Shown here piece after piece: positions 9,901-18,741 of a stretch of DNA of 33,999 nucleotides; position 1 is the first letter of the stretch, and every line of letters starts with the position of its first letter. The stretch covers positions 1-33,999 of the forward strand of contig CAMJNC010000008.1 of assembly GCA_946407195.1 (NCBI GenBank). The letters run 5' to 3'. Below the pieces are notes generated by a model. It was not told the origin of the DNA. It saw only the letters and a list, made by a program, of their open reading frames with translations, and did no database searches. A program made the position numbers and the translations under genes. The DNA comes from an uncultured Treponema sp. (GTDB lineage Bacteria > Spirochaetota > Spirochaetia > Treponematales > Treponemataceae).

Positions 9901-9985
9901 TCAAACCCAGAACCAGTTTACCTACAGCGCCGGCATAGACGTTGAAGTAAAGGGCAAGGGCTTAATGAAGACATATTTTCTGTAA
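6941..9985 (+). CDS. two-component-regulator beta-propeller / Y_Y_Y / TM / class III adenylate cyclase
   Basis: Signal peptide; repeated IWVGT/NLWVGH propeller motifs; Y_Y_Y-like FCYRLGGFENNYSEWSNLRNVSYTNLKPGTYQFTV; TM; cyclase FTDIVGFTKMSD, IKTIGDAYMAATGF, DIWGDTVNVASRME. Confidence 0.93.
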   Translation: MKKFALLLAIFLSCFTAVFSQSAAEGKVDQAFLNDFVCRNWTSADGLPGMTITAIMQDNKGYIYIGTYEGLVRFDGVEFVTFSRNIDPKYDFASVRAIFQDTNGNLWVGHNDEGVTCIQPDGTLLKYTTENGIPHNSIRAICEDFNNNIWLGTASGLCYLTPEHEVKLPEGLHELGQDTIQVSRLYCDTAGRIWISTAIENDLFIYSTRKLERFTGITKIKNPSVNEVSQDKSGAFWFGVAPHYAVRIKDTEETVFDIGHDHQEGTVVNSILQDTAGNFWFASDCGITILHNGMYTYYDKRNGLADDYINHIFEDHEGNMWIAYNRGGIEKMSQGKFRTISMPIAVNAICEDTVRAVTWLGADNGLYCYNKDNQFIENKVTELCKGARIRHVGLTSDGELLISSYSDISQVRVTRDDKITVWTMKDGLAGLKCRVSIKTTDGKYYVGTTQGLSIIEKDGSINSLTRKDGFENEFIMSLYEDPKGQIWVGTDGGGIYILKDEKIVKHYTSDNGLAGNVIFKTAPVEGSGLWVATGTGISKYNDDSDTFVKLNSANGLGTDSVFQMICDYTQTVWMTSNKGVFSVNLSDLEDVVFGKKKKVNAKYYGGSDGLNTGGITSTSVSSQDSLGRVWFTLIDGFAIYDPVKSGKNQIPPKIEIQEYSIDNVKYDYHGEKIILAPSAKRLSIKFTGLSFISSDQMRFCYRLGGFENNYSEWSNLRNVSYTNLKPGTYQFTVMSENGDEIKSKPSEPIIIIKKPYIWQRLWFQILVGVIIVGIAALIVYLKIRQMRRYQIELEKKVEERTHDLKLEKEKSERLLLNILPEEVAKELTEKPGQTIAKKFPNITVLFTDIVGFTKMSDGMSAEEVVTMLNKMVSLFDERAKREGIEKIKTIGDAYMAATGFTEEVNNDGALRMVRFALGLMEDVRRFNMSSPVKVQIRLGINTGNLVAGVIGKSKFIYDIWGDTVNVASRMESTGEPMKIHVTENTFLQTQNQFTYSAGIDVEVKGKGLMKTYFL

Positions 9986-10006
9986 CGGACAGGCAGAAAA
10001 TTAATT

Positions 10007-11077
10007 TTACTTTTTCAAATCAATACCGTACTCGTTACCATAAGAAGAAGATCTTCTTGCCTGAACTATATACCAGCCTGTACGCGGGCATTTAAAGTTT
10101 GCCTTATAACCATTTTTATAAAATGCTGTTTTGCTCAAAACACAGCCTTCATCCTTTGCTTTAGTAGTGTCATTTCCACTTTCAGGACATGCTCCCGAAA
10201 TGTAGACATACAGACTTAATGATGCCAGGTTATTTTGTTTGATACTACCTAATAAGCGATCTTCAGAATAAGACCAGTAATCCAATACCTCAAATTCATA
10301 AGTCTTTCCTTTTTCACAATTTATCTTATAGTAATCAATATACTCACCATCTTTGAATTTTTTGGTTATTGGACTGAAATTATTTTCAGTATACATTGAA
10401 GTGGCAGGTTCATTACCGTATTTGTCACTTTCAAATGCAAAGGTGTAAGCACTTGTTTCTTCGGAGTATACCGGTGTTTTGTATTTGTCTTGAACCATTA
10501 CCTTAAAAGTGTATTCTCCGTCTTCCATACCCTGAAGACTCATTTGACTTGTTGTGAAACTATAACCTTGATGTGTCCAGGTTTCATCTCCAGTTTTCTT
10601 ATAATATACTGCAGTATCTTTCATATCTTCGCTATCTGTAAGAGGATTTGTCCAGGAAACTTCAAAACCAAGAATCGCTGGAGTAACAACGATATTTGTT
10701 GCAGGATTCATAAAGGTTACATCAACTTCTGCCGGATCGCTGAATGGACCATCATATTTAGTTCTAATCCATACGTAATAATGACCTGGTTCATCTACAG
10801 TAAATGATGAGGTATTATTTTGAGGAAAATAATCCTTTTTATCGTCATTCCCAAGTGCTGCAGTATCATTATTCTTACTCGCATAAACAAAGAACCCTGT
10901 GTCTTCATCGACTGTTCCTTCCCAGGTAACGGTAATCTGACTGTAATCAGAAATTGCCTGAACATTTGTTGCTGCTCCACTTCCTGAATCATCTCCACCC
11001 GAACCGCCGGCACAACCAGCAAAAACAAAACCAAACAAAACGGCCGCAGCCATTGTCAAATTAAGAAATTTACGCAT
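10007..11077 (-). CDS. lipoprotein with fibronectin type III-like domains
   Basis: Lipobox FAGC at N-terminus, then Gly/Ser linker; Fn3-like AISDYSQITVTWEGTVDEDTGFFVYAS; AAGGAGG RBS. Confidence 0.7.
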   Translation of the reverse strand: MRKFLNLTMAAAVLFGFVFAGCAGGSGGDDSGSGAATNVQAISDYSQITVTWEGTVDEDTGFFVYASKNNDTAALGNDDKKDYFPQNNTSSFTVDEPGHYYVWIRTKYDGPFSDPAEVDVTFMNPATNIVVTPAILGFEVSWTNPLTDSEDMKDTAVYYKKTGDETWTHQGYSFTTSQMSLQGMEDGEYTFKVMVQDKYKTPVYSEETSAYTFAFESDKYGNEPATSMYTENNFSPITKKFKDGEYIDYYKINCEKGKTYEFEVLDYWSYSEDRLLGSIKQNNLASLSLYVYISGACPESGNDTTKAKDEGCVLSKTAFYKNGYKANFKCPRTGWYIVQARRSSSYGNEYGIDLKK

Positions 11078-11235
11078 CATTTATTAAGCCTCCTTTTTAA
11101 AATAAATTCACCTTAATTATACATTACGTTATTTTATAAAACAAAATTATAATTATTTATTATATTTACAACTTAAAATGAACTTATTACAAATTGTTGT
11201 GAAAAAACAAGGAATACATTATAATTAAGTACCGT

Positions 11236-12717
11236 ATGAAAAACGGATTTGATAACGATAAGTACCTTAAGATTCAATCAGAACACATTAAAGAAAGGAT
11301 TGCCAAGTTTGGCGATAAGCTCTATCTGGAATTCGGTGGAAAGCTTTTTGATGACTATCATGCTTCCCGAGTTCTCCCAGGTTTCCAGCCGGACAGTAAA
11401 CTTCGAATGCTCATGCAGCTGGCCGACGTTGCGGAAATCGTAATTGTAATCAGTGCAGTTGATATTGAAAAGAACAAGGTTCGCAGTGACCTTGGAATTA
11501 CCTACGATAAGGACGTATTACGCCTTCGCGATGAGTTCCAGAACCGTGGACTCATGGTTGGAAGCGTTGTAATTACACACTACACAGGCCAGGAAGCAGC
11601 AAAAGCCTTCCGCAGCCGCCTTAAGAAAATGGGCATTAAAGCCTACTACCATTACACAATTCCAGGCTATCCTTCTAATGTGCCTCTTATTGCAAGTGAC
11701 GAAGGCTTTGGTAAGAATGATTATATTGAAACAACCCGCCCTCTCGTTGTAATTACAGCACCGGGCCCTGGAAGTGGAAAAATGGCTACCTGCTTAAGTC
11801 AGCTTTATCACGAAAATAAGCGTGGAATTAAGGCAGGATACGCTAAATTCGAAACCTTCCCTATCTGGAACCTACCGCTTAAACACCCTGTAAACCTTGC
11901 GTACGAAGCTGCTACAGCAGATCTCAACGACGTAAATATGATTGACCCATGGCACCTGGAAGCTTATGGAAAAACAACCGTAAACTACAACCGAGATATA
12001 GAAATATTCCCTGTTCTTGATGCAATTTTCAAAGGCATTTACGGAAAGAACCCTTACAAGTCGCCTACAGACATGGGCGTTAATATGGCCGGTTACTGTA
12101 TTTTTGATGATGATGCATGCTGTGAGGCAAGTAAGCAGGAAATTATCCGCCGCTATTACGAAACAGTCGGCCGCCTTGTAGAAGGCAATGCTGAAGAATC
12201 AGAAGTTGATAAGATTAATCTTTTGATGCAGCAGGCACAGATTACAACTGATGACCGCAAGGTTACTGTTGCTGCAAAGGAACGTGCCGCAAAATCTAAA
12301 TCTATCTGTGCAGCTATTGAGCTTGCAGACGGTACAATTATTACTTCTGAGACCTCAGAGCTTTTGGGAACTTCGGCTGCTCTTATCTTAAACGCAACAA
12401 AGCACCTTGCCGGCCTTGACCACAAGCTTAAGCTGATTCCAAAAGAGATGATTGAGCCTATTCAGAGAATGAAGGTTGATTATTTGAGTGGAAATAACCC
12501 TCGCCTTCATACAGACGAGGTTCTGGTTGCCCTTGCTATGCTTTCGCGCGAGGATGAAAATTGCCGCAAGGCAATTGATCAGCTGCCAAACCTCCGCGGC
12601 TGCCAGGTACACACAACAGTTATGTTGAGTGAGGTAGACCGCAAGATTTTCAAGAAGCTTGGCGTAGTATTAACCTGCGAACCGGTTAGCAAGAAACAGA
12701 AGCCTTTGATTGGATAA
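11236..12717 (+). CDS. DUF1846 (UPF0371) family protein
   Basis: N-terminus KNGFDNDKYLKIQSEHIKERIAKFGDKLYLEFGGKLFDDYHASRVLPGFQPDSKLRML characteristic. Confidence 0.93.
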   Translation: MKNGFDNDKYLKIQSEHIKERIAKFGDKLYLEFGGKLFDDYHASRVLPGFQPDSKLRMLMQLADVAEIVIVISAVDIEKNKVRSDLGITYDKDVLRLRDEFQNRGLMVGSVVITHYTGQEAAKAFRSRLKKMGIKAYYHYTIPGYPSNVPLIASDEGFGKNDYIETTRPLVVITAPGPGSGKMATCLSQLYHENKRGIKAGYAKFETFPIWNLPLKHPVNLAYEAATADLNDVNMIDPWHLEAYGKTTVNYNRDIEIFPVLDAIFKGIYGKNPYKSPTDMGVNMAGYCIFDDDACCEASKQEIIRRYYETVGRLVEGNAEESEVDKINLLMQQAQITTDDRKVTVAAKERAAKSKSICAAIELADGTIITSETSELLGTSAALILNATKHLAGLDHKLKLIPKEMIEPIQRMKVDYLSGNNPRLHTDEVLVALAMLSREDENCRKAIDQLPNLRGCQVHTTVMLSEVDRKIFKKLGVVLTCEPVSKKQKPLIG

Positions 12718-12730
12718 TGGCTATAATAGC

Positions 12731-12776
12731 AGAACCGTTAAAAAACGAGCTGCGGCAGCGGGTCGTTTTAGGTTCT
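12731..12776. terminator. long imperfect inverted repeat between convergent genes; possible bidirectional terminator/hairpin
   Basis: AGAACC-gttaa-AAAACGA-GCTG-cgg-CAGC-ggg-TCGTTTT-a-GGTTCT. Confidence 0.5.
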
Positions 12777-12820
12777 ACAAGAAAATGCCTCAAGCGGCGA
12801 GACTTGCGAGCCGCAATTGT

Positions 12821-13483
12821 CTAGAGAATTCTTTTCAACGGTTTTCCTACGATACTTATCACCGGCCCCAGCAACAAAGACATCAAAATTGAACCAACTA
12901 TTGAACCCTGAATTCCTTCAGGGTTTAATTTTCCCGCAAGCACTCCAATACCTACTGCAGATAAATCAAAACAGATTCTGATTACAAAGAATGGAATAAC
13001 AGTAATCCATCCGCTGAGAATGTTTGGAATTGCATCGTAAGGTGCAACACCCATCTGTGCATTCATATAGATTGCGGCAACAATAGAAAAACAAATCAGG
13101 GTAAGTGCAAAAATAACAATGCGTAAAGCAAAGTTTCCTTCACTTAAAATCAGTGCAAAGCCTGTATTGCTCCAGATCCAGCGGCACAAATCAACTACAT
13201 AGCCGATTAAAATCATGTTGGCAAGAGTTCCAAAGCCAATCATTTCAGCGCCAAAAATAAAAGTAAAAATAAACATAATGCCGTACACAATAACCTGAGT
13301 ATTTCCAAGTCCCAGTCCGAGTACGCTTGCAACATTAAGATTTAAAAAACTTGCCGGATCTGTTCCCCAGCCGATTTCAACGAGAATAGAAACAAACACG
13401 CCCATCATAATAACTGCGGGCAGCATAAAAGCCAGACGTTTTCCAAAGTTTGGCACTATAAATTGTTTGAAGGTAAATTTCAT
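12821..13483 (-). CDS. YczE/YitT-family integral membrane protein
   Basis: Multi-TM protein with WGTDPASFLNLNVASVLGLGLG and MGVAPYDAIPNILSG. Confidence 0.75.
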   Translation of the reverse strand: MKFTFKQFIVPNFGKRLAFMLPAVIMMGVFVSILVEIGWGTDPASFLNLNVASVLGLGLGNTQVIVYGIMFIFTFIFGAEMIGFGTLANMILIGYVVDLCRWIWSNTGFALILSEGNFALRIVIFALTLICFSIVAAIYMNAQMGVAPYDAIPNILSGWITVIPFFVIRICFDLSAVGIGVLAGKLNPEGIQGSIVGSILMSLLLGPVISIVGKPLKRIL

Positions 13484-13616
13484 AGTAAGTCATAATAGGT
13501 AATAAAGATTGTCGGGTCAAGATAAATTTCCACCTGTTAGGCAATTATCCCTATCTTTCAAATAATACTTTGTCATTACATATTTCCATGTTAAAATATG
13601 TTTATAAAGGAGTACT

Positions 13617-14717
13617 ATGATCTCTAAAATCAAAAGATTCCTAGGATTCGAAAAGCTCCATCCTGATATACAATTATTCCTAGACCATTCAAATCTCAAT
13701 ATTGCAAAGGTTATTACAGTGCTTATTATGCTGCTGGAGGCCGCATTATTCGTAAATACCTTTTTTTATAAGATTAAACCCGATCAGGATCCCGCTAAGT
13801 GGCTTTTGTATCACAGAACGCTTTATGCTTTTATTTTCTTAGCTTCTGCCCAGCTTTTTGCATATTCTGTTTACCTTTCACGTAAAAATGCCAGATTTTC
13901 CAGAATTACTTTTAATATTAGTCTTTCAGCTTTTTTTCTTGCACTGATTATTTTTGCAATCTCCATAACCATAAAAGATTATGTTCAGCATGAGCAGATT
14001 CTTGTTTTCATAACTGTTGAGCTTTTTGTTACCTGTATGTTTATGGTAAAGCCGTATCTTGCAATCATAATGATTCTACTGCCTTTCAGCGTTTTTTATT
14101 ACCTGATGAAGATTTCTATCGGGGTTTCTTCTGCCACTACAATTAATTATCCGATTATCATGCTGTTCTTCATAATTGTAAACGTTGTACGTTACCAGCA
14201 GTTTCTAAAGGTTGCCACAAGCAATTATGAAAATAAGGCACTGGCAGAACAGTTACGTCTTTCTTCACTCTATGACTTTTTAACAAAACTCAAAAACCGT
14301 AACGCACTTAATATGGATTTTGAAGAAACTGATGAAAACCTGAACAAAAATTATCTTATTATGCTAACTGATATAGATAATTTTAAGAGCTGCAATGATA
14401 CAAATGGCCATGCTTATGGAGATAAACTGCTTAAGAAATTTGCAGAAATTTTGCAAGAGCAGTTTGGAAATGCGCACTGCTACCGCTATGGTGGAGATGA
14501 ATATCTGATTGTTGTTCCGGAAATGAACGATAACGAGTTTCTGCAGAGGATTCAGGCCTGCGAAAAGTCTATTAATGATGAATTCAGATTCAGCGGCGGT
14601 TATTCAAAGGGCTATATAACCTCTTCGAAAGAACTGCACGCCTATATAAATAAAGCCGACGAATTTTTGTACGAAGCAAAAAACGCCGGCAAGAATAAGG
14701 TTCTCGGAAGCTTTTAA
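13617..14717 (+). CDS. membrane diguanylate cyclase (GGDEF)
   Basis: About six TM spans; LYDFLTKLKNRNAL, LTDIDNFKSCNDTNGHAYGDKLL, active-site motif YRYGGDEYLIV; AAAGGAG RBS. Confidence 0.93.
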   Translation: MISKIKRFLGFEKLHPDIQLFLDHSNLNIAKVITVLIMLLEAALFVNTFFYKIKPDQDPAKWLLYHRTLYAFIFLASAQLFAYSVYLSRKNARFSRITFNISLSAFFLALIIFAISITIKDYVQHEQILVFITVELFVTCMFMVKPYLAIIMILLPFSVFYYLMKISIGVSSATTINYPIIMLFFIIVNVVRYQQFLKVATSNYENKALAEQLRLSSLYDFLTKLKNRNALNMDFEETDENLNKNYLIMLTDIDNFKSCNDTNGHAYGDKLLKKFAEILQEQFGNAHCYRYGGDEYLIVVPEMNDNEFLQRIQACEKSINDEFRFSGGYSKGYITSSKELHAYINKADEFLYEAKNAGKNKVLGSF

Positions 14718-15986
14718 CTACTGGTTATGCCACTTTTTAAAAATCAATGATGTATTTACACCACCGAATGCAAAGTTGTTAGCCATAACATATTCAGCGT
14801 CAATCTTGCGTCCTTCTCCCTGAATATAGTCGAGTGGGGCACACTCTGGGTCAATATTAACAAGGTTTACGTTCGGATGGAACCAGCCTTCATTCATCAT
14901 GTTGATTGTAAGCCAGCTTTCTACACAACCACAGGCACCAAGAATATGACCAATGTAGCTCTTTGTTGAGCTGATTGGTACAGCACGACCGAATGCCTTG
15001 TAAACAGCCTGTGTCTCGCTTATATCTCCGTGTGGAGTAGCTGTTCCGTGTGCGTTTACGTAAGCAATCTCGTCCTTGCTGATTCCAGCATCTTCAATTG
15101 CCATTTCAAGACATTTTGCCTGAGTTTCGCTGTTAGGTGAAGTAATGTGTGAACCGTCCATGTTTGTAGCAAATCCGGCGATTTCACAGTAAATCTTAGC
15201 ACCGCGTTTTACAGCGTGTTCAAGGTCTTCAAGAATCAAAGTACCTGCACCTTCACCAATTACAAGACCATCGCGGTCTTTATCAAAACATTTTGGTGTC
15301 TGGTCTGGAGTTTTGTTGAGACAAGATGTTGCACCAAGTGTATCGAAAATAGCAGCGTCTGGAGCAGAAAGCTCTTCAGCACCACCACAAATCATAATTT
15401 CCTGGCGTCCGTCTTCAATTGCTTCGTAACCGTAACCAATTGACTGTGAACCAGAAGTACAAGCTGTATCTGTAATGATTACACGGCCGCGAATCTGCCA
15501 GTAAACGCTCATGTTACATGCGTTTGTCTGTGGCATAGCCTTAATGTATGTCTGGCTGTTGAGGTGGCTTGAATCCCCTGTTTCAACCATTTTTGCAAGG
15601 TCGCCGATAGCATCCATACTTCCCATACAGGTTCCGTATGCAATACCAGTACGTCCGTTCTTAAGCTCTTCAATTACATCATCGCCGTCTTCAGCAAGAA
15701 GTCCTGCCATATTCAAGGCATCGTGTGTAGAAAGGAGACCAAGCAAAGCAACTCGACCCATTCCGCGAACCTTTTTACGTGGGAAGCTTGGAAGCTCCTC
15801 ATCAAAAGGACATGCAAGACGTGTGTTCATCTTTGTGTAACGTTCCCATTCCGGCATATAGCGGATTTTATTTTTACAGGTTTTCAAATTTGCATAAGCA
15901 GTTTCCCAATCGCGGCCAAGAGCCGAAACCATACCGCCACCAGTAACAACAACGCGGCGTTTTCCATTAGGTTTTGTGAATTCCAT
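14718..15986 (-). CDS. beta-ketoacyl-ACP synthase, APE-cluster (ApeR-like) type
   Basis: TACTSGSQSIGYGYEAI (active Cys), NAHGTATPHGD, TKSYIGHILGACG; C-H-H triad intact. Confidence 0.92.
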   Translation of the reverse strand: MEFTKPNGKRRVVVTGGGMVSALGRDWETAYANLKTCKNKIRYMPEWERYTKMNTRLACPFDEELPSFPRKKVRGMGRVALLGLLSTHDALNMAGLLAEDGDDVIEELKNGRTGIAYGTCMGSMDAIGDLAKMVETGDSSHLNSQTYIKAMPQTNACNMSVYWQIRGRVIITDTACTSGSQSIGYGYEAIEDGRQEIMICGGAEELSAPDAAIFDTLGATSCLNKTPDQTPKCFDKDRDGLVIGEGAGTLILEDLEHAVKRGAKIYCEIAGFATNMDGSHITSPNSETQAKCLEMAIEDAGISKDEIAYVNAHGTATPHGDISETQAVYKAFGRAVPISSTKSYIGHILGACGCVESWLTINMMNEGWFHPNVNLVNIDPECAPLDYIQGEGRKIDAEYVMANNFAFGGVNTSLIFKKWHNQ

Positions 15987-16066
15987 ATTAATCCCTCTGT
16001 TAATAAATTGTTATAAAAAGAGTATAGTTAGAATATAAGAAAAATAGGTTTAATTCAACTAAGGGC

Positions 16067-17722
16067 TTATATCAGCTTTTTAGCTTCTTCAAATGGAAGA
16101 GGCTTGCCCCAGACAAAGCCCTGAATAAAGTCGCATTTGTGGTCCTTAAGGATTTCCAGCTGATTTTCGTTTTCTACGCCTTCGGAAATTACCTCGCAGT
16201 CCATAATGTGGCCCATGTAGATGATTGAATCTACCATATCGCTCATTACTGGGTCGCTTTCAAGCTCATCAATCAGGCTCTTGTCTATTTTCAAAAGACT
16301 TACCGGCAGCTTCATAAGCTGAGCGATTGAAGTATAACCTGTTCCAAAATCATCAAGGGCAATCTGAACACCGAGAGTACGCAGAGTCAGAATATTATCA
16401 ATAGTTATATCTCTGGATTCGACAAAAGAATATTCAGTAATTTCAATTTCGAGGTTTTCAGCCGGGAACTGAATTTCTTCAATCAATTGATTTATTTTCT
16501 GGGCAAAATTTTCGGTAGCAATATTTTTTGCAGAAACATTAATTGAAACAACAAAGCTGTTTCCGCTGCCTTCAAGCACAGGCTTCATCTCAGTCATTGC
16601 ACGGCGGAGAACGTAATCATCAATTTCTGTAATAAGATTTGTTTTTTCTGCAGCCGGAATAAAGGTGGCAGGGCTTACAATTGAACCATCTGGTTTTCTG
16701 CAGCGAATTAAAGTTTCAAAGCCACGGAGTTTTTTACCCTCGGTAATATATTGCGGCTGATATACAAGGAAAAACCAGTCGTGAGCCATTGCATCTTTTA
16801 TAAGAAACTCTGCTTCCTTTTGTTCAAAATCAGAATTCAAAAGGGAATCATCATAAAAACAGATTTTCTGTTCCTGGGATTTTCGTGCTTCTGCAAGAGC
16901 CATTTCTCCATAGCGGAGAATACCAGAAGCGTTTCTCTCTTTATTATAATTCTGATCAATATGAACTATACCAGCCGCCAAAGAAACATTACAGGTCTTT
17001 TTTATGGAAGGATCTTCTCCGTGTTTTGGCGGAAGAGTCATAACTTCCGAACGGATAATCAGCTTTAACTTTTCTTCCGGATAATTATTTTCATCAAGTA
17101 TCATTACGAAAATTCCGCCGGTAATCTTAAAAAGCATTTCGTCTTTTCCAAGCATGCTCTTTAGCTTTGGCGCAATTTCTTTAAGAATATAATCTCCCGC
17201 CTGAATTCCATAAACATCATTTATATTTTTAAAATCTTCTATTTCAATACAGGCAAGAAGAAAGTCATTTTTTGCTTCTAACTGCTGATTTACATATTTT
17301 ACATAGTAACGTCTGTTTGGAAGGCCGGTAATAAAATCTGTAAGACTGTTGATTGCAGATCTTTTATAAAAAGAATAAATAATTAAAACTGTTATAAAAG
17401 AAACTAAAGATGTTACTACACTAGGAAGAGGGGCCAGATTATGGGAACCTATAATAGGATTTAAAGCTGCCAGAATGCTCAGTGTCATTATACCCATGGC
17501 AAACTTGCTTCCTTTCCTGAAATCAATAAAAACCAGTATTACACAACACAAAGAGTTTAAAGCCGCAATAATACCTTGTATTGAAGAAACAGGAAATATA
17601 AATTTACCGTATCGTATAATATGACCAGAGATTTCTGATAGTCTTGTTACTCCTAAAATACATAAAAGTCCATAAACTGTTAGAAGAGTCATCAGGAAAT
17701 TTTTTCGATTTAGAAATTTCAA
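16067..17722 (-). CDS. membrane protein with degenerate GGDEF and intact EAL domain
   Basis: GGDEF position reads TGGIF; EAL signature FETLIRCRKPDG, ALDDFGTGYTS, KIDKSLID, SEGVEN, QGFVWGKPL; TTG start with GGGGGA upstream. Confidence 0.92.
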   Translation of the reverse strand: MKFLNRKNFLMTLLTVYGLLCILGVTRLSEISGHIIRYGKFIFPVSSIQGIIAALNSLCCVILVFIDFRKGSKFAMGIMTLSILAALNPIIGSHNLAPLPSVVTSLVSFITVLIIYSFYKRSAINSLTDFITGLPNRRYYVKYVNQQLEAKNDFLLACIEIEDFKNINDVYGIQAGDYILKEIAPKLKSMLGKDEMLFKITGGIFVMILDENNYPEEKLKLIIRSEVMTLPPKHGEDPSIKKTCNVSLAAGIVHIDQNYNKERNASGILRYGEMALAEARKSQEQKICFYDDSLLNSDFEQKEAEFLIKDAMAHDWFFLVYQPQYITEGKKLRGFETLIRCRKPDGSIVSPATFIPAAEKTNLITEIDDYVLRRAMTEMKPVLEGSGNSFVVSINVSAKNIATENFAQKINQLIEEIQFPAENLEIEITEYSFVESRDITIDNILTLRTLGVQIALDDFGTGYTSIAQLMKLPVSLLKIDKSLIDELESDPVMSDMVDSIIYMGHIMDCEVISEGVENENQLEILKDHKCDFIQGFVWGKPLPFEEAKKLI

Positions 17723-17737
17723 AGGCGTCCCCCAAAA

Positions 17738-17782
17738 ATACTTGAACTAAATACGGTACTACTCCCCCCACTTCACAAGTAT
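17738..17782 (-). promoter_or_regulatory. inverted repeat ATACTTG-N31-CAAGTAT in the presumed leader of the EAL gene
   Basis: Perfect 7-bp arms immediately 5' of the GGGGGA Shine-Dalgarno and TTG start. Confidence 0.35.
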
Positions 17783-17967
17783 ACCAGGACTTTATTAGAT
17801 AAATATAAAACTTAAATTTCTTATTCTGATTTTAACATGAAAAATTCTGAAAAACAAGGAAAAGTGATTTTGACATTTCTACAATATTTGTCTAGTAAAA
17901 GATTATTCTCTATGATAAAATTAAAGAATCAAGGGTCATATTTGGCCTTTCACAGGAGTAAAGAAAG

Positions 17968-18720
17968 ATGGAAAACTTAAACGCTGATAAAAAAGTTCTT
18001 GTAACTGGTGCCAGTGGTGGAATTGGCCGTGCTATTGCTGTTGAAGCTGCTAAAGCCGGATATTATGTAATCTGTCATTATAACGGAAGTCAGGGAAAGG
18101 CAGAGGAAACTCTTTCACAGATTAAGGCAGCTGGTGGAGATGGGGAATTAATTCAGTTTGATGTTTCTAACCGTGAAGATTGTAAGACTAAGCTCGCTGA
18201 TTTGAGCGCTAAACATGGAGTTCTCTGGGGAATCGTAAATAACGCTGGTGTTACCCGCGATAATACTTTTGTTGCTATGAGCGGAGACGACTGGGACAAG
18301 GTTATTCACACAAACCTCGACAGCTTCTACAACGTAATTAATCCGCTTTTGATGCCAATGGCAAGCCGCAAAAACAAGCGCGGTGGACGTATCATAACAA
18401 TTTCTTCTGTAAGTGGTGTTGATGGAAACCGCGGACAGACAAACTACTCTGCTTCTAAGGCAGGTATCATTGGTGCTACAAAGGCACTTGCAGTTGAACT
18501 TGCAGGCCGTGGAATTACCTGTAACGCAATTGCACCTGGTGTAATCGAAACTGATATGACTAAGGCTATCCGACCGGAAGTATACGATATTATCATGCAG
18601 ACAATTCCAATGGGACGTGCAGGTAAGCCAGAAGAAATTGCCGCTGCTGCTGTATTCCTCCTTAGCGAAGGTGCTGCATATATTACACGTCAGGTAATCG
18701 AAATCGACGGCGGTATGTAA
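17968..18720 (+). CDS. 3-oxoacyl-ACP reductase, FabG type (ApeQ-like)
   Basis: TGASGGIGRA, NNAGVTRDN, SSVSG...NYSASKAGIIGATKALAVELA, C-terminal AAYITRQVIEIDGGM. Confidence 0.93.
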   Translation: MENLNADKKVLVTGASGGIGRAIAVEAAKAGYYVICHYNGSQGKAEETLSQIKAAGGDGELIQFDVSNREDCKTKLADLSAKHGVLWGIVNNAGVTRDNTFVAMSGDDWDKVIHTNLDSFYNVINPLLMPMASRKNKRGGRIITISSVSGVDGNRGQTNYSASKAGIIGATKALAVELAGRGITCNAIAPGVIETDMTKAIRPEVYDIIMQTIPMGRAGKPEEIAAAAVFLLSEGAAYITRQVIEIDGGM

Positions 18721-18741
18721 TTTACTGGAGTTATCAAAGGC

